Translations under genes and position numbers: made by a program
The notes under the pieces: generated by a model
Database searches by the model: none
What the model saw: the letters and a program-made list of their open reading frames with translations, nothing else
Told to the model about the DNA's origin: nothing
Shown: one piece after another, positions 59,752 to 64,000 of the stretch
Layout of the letters: each line of letters begins with the position of its first letter
Position numbering within the stretch: position 1 is the first letter of the stretch
NCBI GenBank assembly: GCA_963815125.1
Contig: CAWFFM010000001.1
Span: forward strand, 62,001-126,000
Reading direction: 5' to 3'
Length of the DNA stretch: 64,000 nt
DNA from: Actinocatenispora sp963815125
GTDB taxonomy: Bacteria > Actinomycetota > Actinomycetes > Mycobacteriales > Micromonosporaceae

Positions 59752-60719
59752 AAGGTGACGCGGATACGGCATCCTGGACCGTCCCCCACCACGCCGATGG
59801 TGCCGCCGTGCAGGTCGACCGCCCAGCGGGCGATGGCCAGGCCCAGTCCGGTACCACCGTCCGAGCCGGGCTGGGGGCCGCCGCGGATGAAGCGTTCGAA
59901 GACCCGGTCCCGTTCCCGCGGGTCGATGCCGGGGCCGTCGTCGCGGACCTCCAGGGCCGTACCGTGGCCGGTGTCGCCGGCGCTCAGCCGGATCGTGCCG
60001 TCCGGCGGGCTGTGCCGGCAGGCGTTCTCCACCAGGTTCGCGAACACCTGGTGCAGCCGTTGCGGGTCGGCGTACATCGCCAGTTGCGGCGGGTCGACGA
60101 CGATGGTGAAGTGCACCACCGCGCCGGTCACCGCGGTCTGTTCGACCACGTCGGCCAGGAACGGGCCGACCTCGACGTGTTCCCGGCGCAGCGGCAGCAC
60201 TCCGGCGTCCAACCGGGACATGTCGAGCAGCTCGGAGACCAGCCGGCCGAGCCGTTCTGTCTGGGCCAGCGCGGAGCGCAGATGCGAGGGGTCGGACACC
60301 CCGTCCACCACGTTCTCCAGCACCGCCTGCAACGCCGAGATCGGGGTACGCAGTTCGTGCGAGACGTTCGCGATCAGTTCCCGGCGCTGCCGGTCGGCCA
60401 CCGCGAGCTCAGCCGCCATCTGGTTGAACGCGCGGCCCAGCGCGCCGACCTCGTCGCGGGAACTGGCCCGTACCCGCTGCGCGTAGTCGCCCCGGGCCAT
60501 CGCCCCGGCCGCGGCGGTCATGTCCCGCAGCGGTGAGGTCATCCCATGCGCGAGCAGCTGGGTGACCAGCAGGGCCACCACGATCGCGATGACCACCGTG
60601 GCCGGCCGGCTCCAGCCGATACCACGCCAGAAGACGCCCGCCGCGGCCACGATCGAGGCGGCGACCAGCACGCCGATCTTGAGCTTGATCGAGCCGATCC
60701 GGTCCAGCGGCCGGATCAC
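59739..60719 (-). CDS. OmpR-type two-component sensor histidine kinase
   Basis: 326 residues. Two spans (LKIGVLVAASIVAAAGVFW and VVIAIVVALLVTQLLAHG), a HAMP linker, the H-box SHELRTPISALQAVLENV, N-box VFANLVENACRHSP, G1 DDGPGIDP and G2 GTGLGLAIARW. There is almost no extracytoplasmic sensor, so it may sense the membrane. The GTG at 60719 overlaps the regulator's stop (GTGA). Confidence 0.92.
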   Translation of the reverse strand: MIRPLDRIGSIKLKIGVLVAASIVAAAGVFWRGIGWSRPATVVIAIVVALLVTQLLAHGMTSPLRDMTAAAGAMARGDYAQRVRASSRDEVGALGRAFNQMAAELAVADRQRRELIANVSHELRTPISALQAVLENVVDGVSDPSHLRSALAQTERLGRLVSELLDMSRLDAGVLPLRREHVEVGPFLADVVEQTAVTGAVVHFTIVVDPPQLAMYADPQRLHQVFANLVENACRHSPPDGTIRLSAGDTGHGTALEVRDDGPGIDPRERDRVFERFIRGGPQPGSDGGTGLGLAIARWAVDLHGGTIGVVGDGPGCRIRVTLPHP

Positions 60720-61519
60720 CGCTGCACCGGCCCGGCCCCGGTCGGCCCCGTCCCGGTCGGTCCGGAGCCCGCCGGTCCGGAGCCCGCCGGTCCGGAGCCC
60801 GCCGGTCCGGAGCCCGCCGGTCCGGAGGTGTCCGGTCCGGGTTCGACGAGATCGAGGGCGTAGCCGATGCCGTGCACCGTACGGATCAGGTCCGCGCCGA
60901 GCTTGCGCCGCAACGCCTTGACGTGGCTGTCGACCGTACGGGTGCTGGAGCCGGCCGCCCAGCCCCACAGCTCCGCCAGTAACTGGTCCCGGCTGAGGAC
61001 CGCGCGGGGCCGGTCGGCCAGCCGTACCAGCAGTTCGAACTCGGTGGGGGTCAGATGGACCTGTACGCCGGCCCGGCTCACCCGCCGCTCGGCCCGGTTG
61101 ATCTCCAGGTCACCGAGGGTCCGGACCTCGGCGGCGGACCGGGCCGCCCGGTCCACCCGGCGCAGCAGCGCCTGTACCCGGGCGGACAGCACCCGCATGC
61201 TGAACGGTTTGGTCAGGTAGTCGTCCGCGCCGACCGCGAGACCCACCAGATGGTCGGTCTCGGAGTCGCGTGCGGTGAGCATCAGTACCGGTACCGGCCG
61301 CTCTGCCTGGATCCGCCGGCATACCTCCAGGCCGTCGAAGCCGGGCAGCATGACGTCCAGTACGACCAGGTCGGGTGGCCGGCACCGGGCGGCGGTGACC
61401 GCGGCGGGCCCGTCGGCCGCCAGTTCGACCCGGTGGCCCTCCGCCCGCAACCGGGCACCGATCGACTCGGCGATGGTCGGCTCGTCCTCCACGACCAGTA
61501 CCTGGCGCTGCTGGCTCAT
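60716..61519 (-). CDS. OmpR/PhoB-family response regulator with a repeat tail
   Basis: 267 residues. Receiver with EDEPTIAESI, phospho-Asp in LVVLDVMLPG and Lys in YLTKPFSMR; winged helix with LTPTEFELLVRLADRP and TRTVDSHVKALRRKLG. The usual protein ends near GIGYALDLVEPG; here about 33 extra residues of SGPAG repeats follow, encoded by a 15-bp tandem repeat. TAGATT (61528-61533, minus strand) is 8 nt before the ATG. Confidence 0.92.
   Translation of the reverse strand: MSQQRQVLVVEDEPTIAESIGARLRAEGHRVELAADGPAAVTAARCRPPDLVVLDVMLPGFDGLEVCRRIQAERPVPVLMLTARDSETDHLVGLAVGADDYLTKPFSMRVLSARVQALLRRVDRAARSAAEVRTLGDLEINRAERRVSRAGVQVHLTPTEFELLVRLADRPRAVLSRDQLLAELWGWAAGSSTRTVDSHVKALRRKLGADLIRTVHGIGYALDLVEPGPDTSGPAGSGPAGSGPAGSGPAGSGPTGTGPTGAGPVQR
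60758..60827 (-). repeat. 15-bp tandem repeat, 4.7 copies, in the regulator gene
   Basis: Unit CGGTCCGGAGCCCGC repeats from 60758 to 60817 with a partial copy to 60827; it encodes SGPAG units. Confidence 0.9.
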
Positions 61520-61592
61520 GTCCGTTCAATCTAGGCGGCGGGTGTGCAGGCCCACGCACCGCGTTGTGAAGATGTTGTGCACACGCGTGCCG

Positions 61593-61636
61593 GACCGCCG
61601 ACCGGCACCCGGATCGAGGGGTGCCGGTCGGCGGTC
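61593..61636 (-). terminator. Terminator of the NlpC/P60 gene
   Basis: Perfect 18-bp stem 61593-61610 with 61619-61636, 8-nt loop, downstream of the hydrolase stop. Confidence 0.85.
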
Positions 61637-61673
61637 ACAGGACGTACCGACGCTGATCGTCCACTGGGGATGG

Positions 61674-62660
61674 TCAGGGTCGACCGATGCCGTACACGGG
61701 CATCATGTCGATGGACGAGACCTTCACCACCTCGCCGAAGGTCGGCGCGTGGATCACCTTCCCGCCACCCACGTAGATCGCCACATGGCCGAGATTCTCG
61801 TAGAAGACGAGATCTCCCGGCTGTATCTGGGACCGGTCGATGTGCGAGATCTGGTTGTACTGGTCCGCTGCCACGTGCGGCAGACTCACGCCGGCCTGCT
61901 GCCAGGCCGCGAGCGTCAGCCCGGAACAGTCGTAGGAGTCCGGGCCTGCCGCGGCCCACACGTACGGCTTGCCCAGCTGTGCGTAGGCGAAGGAGACGAC
62001 CGCGCCGGCCCGGCCGGACACGTTCGGCGCCGACTGGCCGGAGCCGCCACTGCCGGCGGTTTCGGTGGCACTGCCGTACGCCTGCTCACGCAGTTTCTTC
62101 AGCTTGGCGATGTCGGCGGAGATGCTGGCCTTCTTGGCCTTCAGGTCCTTCTGCTGCTTCGCCTGCTTGGCGTACAGCGCGGCGACAGCGTGCCGCTGGT
62201 CGGTCAGTTGCCGTTTGTGCGCGGCCAGCGAACGGATCTTCGTGGCCTGCCGGGCACTGATCCGGTCCAGCGTGTTGATGCCGTCCATCAGGTCGCCGCT
62301 GGTGCCGGACAGCATGCTGTTCCAGGCGCTGGCCGTACCACCGCGGTAGGCCGCCGCCGCCATCGCGCCGACCTGTTTCTGTTCGGCGCTGACCTGAGCG
62401 GCCAACGGTTTGATCTTCCGGTCCAGGGCCTTGACCTTCGCCCGGGACTTCTTCGCCTCGTCGGTGATCTTGTTGTACTGCTCGACTACCTGCTCGAACT
62501 TGGTCGAGTCCTGACTGATCTGATGCTCGAGGTCGGCCTGCGAGGGCGTGGCGTGTGCCGTCCCGGCCGGGGCCAGGGAGAACGACAGCGCGGCAGCGGT
62601 CGCGACGGCGACGAGCGTGAGGGTACGGAACGGGATCCGTAATCGGCGTGCAGCGCTCAC
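61674..62660 (-). CDS. NlpC/P60 peptidoglycan endopeptidase with coiled-coil N-terminus
   Basis: 328 residues. Signal peptide, then a long coiled coil (residues 40-195, QADLEHQISQDSTKFEQVVE, AKKASISADIAKLKKLREQA), a Gly/Ser linker and the NlpC/P60 domain with Cys in SYDCSGLTLAAW (about 243), His in NLGHVAIYVGGG and the third residue in KVIHAP. It cleaves peptidoglycan stem peptides; the coil usually autoinhibits or docks with FtsX-type partners. A c-di-AMP riboswitch controls it. Confidence 0.93.
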   Translation of the reverse strand: MSAARRLRIPFRTLTLVAVATAAALSFSLAPAGTAHATPSQADLEHQISQDSTKFEQVVEQYNKITDEAKKSRAKVKALDRKIKPLAAQVSAEQKQVGAMAAAAYRGGTASAWNSMLSGTSGDLMDGINTLDRISARQATKIRSLAAHKRQLTDQRHAVAALYAKQAKQQKDLKAKKASISADIAKLKKLREQAYGSATETAGSGGSGQSAPNVSGRAGAVVSFAYAQLGKPYVWAAAGPDSYDCSGLTLAAWQQAGVSLPHVAADQYNQISHIDRSQIQPGDLVFYENLGHVAIYVGGGKVIHAPTFGEVVKVSSIDMMPVYGIGRP

Positions 62661-62682
62661 CAGGGTATGAACCCTTCTTCCA

Positions 62683-62803
62683 GGTACCGCTTACCGAGTT
62701 AGCTGACGGGTTCGGGCGGGAAGAAGTTCGCCCTACCGTGGTGTACGGATTCACCCCAGGAACGGTGGGTCCCCGGCTCGTCTGGCGACGACTCAGCGGT
62801 GCC
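62683..62803 (-). ncRNA. c-di-AMP (ydaO-type) riboswitch upstream of the NlpC/P60 gene
   Basis: On the minus strand the conserved blocks occur in order: CCGGGGACCCACC, TGGGGTGAATCC, CCCGAACCCGTCAGCTAAC and TCGGTAAGCGG. GGCACCGCT at the 5' end pairs with AGCGGTACC at the 3' end as P1. In actinomycetes this riboswitch turns off cell-wall hydrolase genes at high c-di-AMP. The small hairpin GGGT-TCAT-ACCC lies just before the GTG. Confidence 0.9.
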
Positions 62804-62849
62804 GCGCGGAGCTGCCCGATCGGGCTGCGGGGGGCCGGGCGACAGGGTC

Positions 62850-62877
62850 ACCGTAGCGGTTTTGGCACCCACGTCAA
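62850..62877 (-). promoter_or_regulatory. Promoter of the riboswitch-NlpC/P60 transcript
   Basis: TTGACG (62877-62872) and TACGGT (62855-62850) separated by 16 bp, placing the start about 40 nt before the riboswitch P1. Confidence 0.65.
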
Positions 62878-63024
62878 CGGTTTCGTTCATGCCGGGTGAG
62901 TAGACCCACATGGCCGTCACCGCACGTCCTGTGCCGGTTGCGTTCCGCCGGGACGGTACGCGCTCGGCGGAACGTCACGCGCATTCCCGTGCGGTGGGGG
63001 AGAACCCTGACGAATGCGGCGGGA

Positions 63025-63807
63025 TCATCGACCGTACCGGCGTTGCCGGGCGGCGTAGGAACGCAGCGCGCGGAGAAAGTCGACATGACGGAATCCGGGC
63101 CAGTAGACGTCGCAGAAGTACAACTCGGAATAGGCCGACTGCCACAACAGGAATCCGGACAGGCGCTGTTCACCACTGGTCCGGATGACCAGATCGGGGT
63201 CGGGCTGGCCCGCGGTGTACAGATGTTCGGCGATGTCCTCGACGGTGATGCTGGCGGCCAGTTCCGCCAGTCCGGTACCGGCGCGGGCCCGGTCGGTCAG
63301 CAGTGAGCGGAACGCGTCCACGAGTTCCTGCCGGCCGCCGTAGCCGAGCGCGATGGTCAGTTCCGAGTCGGTGCTGCCGGCCCCGGTGACCGACTCGGCC
63401 CGGGCGAGTGTGTCCCTGGTCTGTGCGGGTAGCAGGTCGAGCGTGCCGGCGATGCGCAACTGCCATCGGTTGGCCGGCCGGGCCAGTAGCCGTAGCACGG
63501 CCCGTTCGATCTCCTCGACCAGGAACTTGACCTCGCTGTCCGCCCGGTGCCGCAGGTTGTCGGTGGACGCGGCGAAGATCGTGACGTGCCGGATGCCGAG
63601 TTCGGCGCACCAGTCGAGGACGTGCCCGATGTGCTCGGCGCCGTACCGGTGGCCGACGCTCACGTTGTCGAAGCCCATGCCGCGGGCCCAGCGTCGGTTC
63701 CCGTCCATGATCAGCGCGACGTGGCGGGGCAGCGTCACGCCGGCCAGCCGGGTACGCAGCCGGCGTGCGTACAGCAGGTGTGCCGCGGTGCGCAGGTTCG
63801 ACGTCAT
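63025..63807 (-). CDS. uppS: cis-prenyltransferase (undecaprenyl/short-chain Z-prenyl diphosphate synthase)
   Basis: 260 residues. Region I HVALIMDGNRRWARGMG carries the catalytic Asp; region III has FAASTDNLRHRADSEVKFLV; region V is DLVIRTSGEQRLSGFLLWQS with SELYF. These are hallmarks of UPP synthase-type enzymes that build the lipid carrier for cell-wall precursors or, in short-chain members, E,Z-farnesyl diphosphate. Start ATG at 63807 (MTSNLRTAAHLLY); a TTG at 63819 is possible. No strong ribosome site. Confidence 0.9.
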   Translation of the reverse strand: MTSNLRTAAHLLYARRLRTRLAGVTLPRHVALIMDGNRRWARGMGFDNVSVGHRYGAEHIGHVLDWCAELGIRHVTIFAASTDNLRHRADSEVKFLVEEIERAVLRLLARPANRWQLRIAGTLDLLPAQTRDTLARAESVTGAGSTDSELTIALGYGGRQELVDAFRSLLTDRARAGTGLAELAASITVEDIAEHLYTAGQPDPDLVIRTSGEQRLSGFLLWQSAYSELYFCDVYWPGFRHVDFLRALRSYAARQRRYGR

Positions 63808-63988
63808 GCCGGCAGTCAACCGGCCCGATGCGTACGGACCGGGGGAGAAACGTGCGGGCCCGGTGAAGGTTTCTCCCGCGATTGGTGACCAATGCCACTC
63901 GGCCGATCGGTGAGCGCGGACCCGGCGCAGGTGGCGGGCAGAGGGGCGTGTTCTAGGCTGAGCAGCCGCAGAAAGCGGCGGAAAGAGG

Positions 63989-64000
63989 ATGAAGAACGCT
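63989..64000 (+). CDS. Possible start of a gene running off the window
   Basis: ATG at 63989 preceded by GGAAAGAGG and by TAGGCT about 30 bp upstream. Only four codons (MKNA) are visible. Confidence 0.25.

Noticed and set aside
1..64000. tRNA genes
   Set aside because: GTTCGA strings were examined (for example near 39073, 40534 and 61033); all lie in coding or unstructured sequence without cloverleaf arms.

Overview
The window is high-GC DNA from an actinomycete. G or C dominates third codon positions. It carries a type VII secretion locus of the actinobacterial (EccB-C-D-E) kind, a GarA-type FHA protein, a DUF1707 protein, a snapalysin-type secreted protease and MsiK-style sugar permeases without their own ATPase. 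Several genes have the actinobacterial leaderless signature, a TANNNT box 6-8 nt before the start codon. Genus cannot be fixed from the sequence alone; a Micromonosporales-like filamentous actinomycete is a reasonable guess. No tRNA, rRNA, CRISPR array, transposase or integrase was seen.

Layout. 1-5.7 kb: end of a cobalt/ECF-type transporter ATPase, a NYN-like protein, a lipoprotein amidase, a lactonase, a DUF1707 protein and an MFS exporter behind a palindromic operator. 5.8-25.0 kb: a type VII secretion locus. A NarL-type sensor kinase is translationally coupled to a mycosin-like protein at the left end, and an orphan NarL-type response regulator sits at the right end. Between them are eccC, eccD, eccE, eccB, a YbaB-like gene and about eight candidate substrates: two WXG100 proteins, a His-rich ESX protein, a PPE-like protein, a DUF1023 hydrolase and three others. 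25.1-32.1 kb: garA, then a sugar-uptake and glycosidase cluster under a LacI regulator with two identical palindromic operators. 32.2-38.2 kb: envelope genes (DUF3817, DUF1906, class A PBP, CtaG-type protein, NUDIX).

38.2-45.7 kb: a c-di-AMP (ydaO-like) riboswitch-like element ahead of a 53-codon ORF with three PSPSVG repeats and its own terminator; a minimal threonyl-tRNA synthetase paralogue behind a Thr-codon leader peptide and attenuator-like hairpins; snapalysin; a frameshifted lipoprotein; and an alpha-beta fused glycyl-tRNA synthetase. 45.7-54.6 kb: a ROK regulator with two sets of Gfo/Idh oxidoreductase plus TIM-barrel epimerase, tied together by two copies of one 26-bp operator, followed by a methyltransferase, an RpiB-family isomerase and an AraC-DinB fusion. 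54.7-64 kb: secreted alpha-galactosidase, S53 sedolisin, an OmpR-type two-component pair, an NlpC/P60 hydrolase behind a well-formed c-di-AMP riboswitch, and a cis-prenyltransferase.

Most interesting points: (1) the only mycosin in the type VII locus lacks the catalytic Asp and His; (2) a histidine-rich tail on an ESX protein carrying a YxxxD signal; (3) a riboswitch-controlled orphan small ORF; (4) a candidate threonine attenuator for an editing-less ThrRS; (5) shared operators that define a ROK regulon. Two genes (18.0-19.3 kb and 41.3-41.7 kb) are frameshifted as given, which could be real or could be sequencing indels in repetitive tracts.
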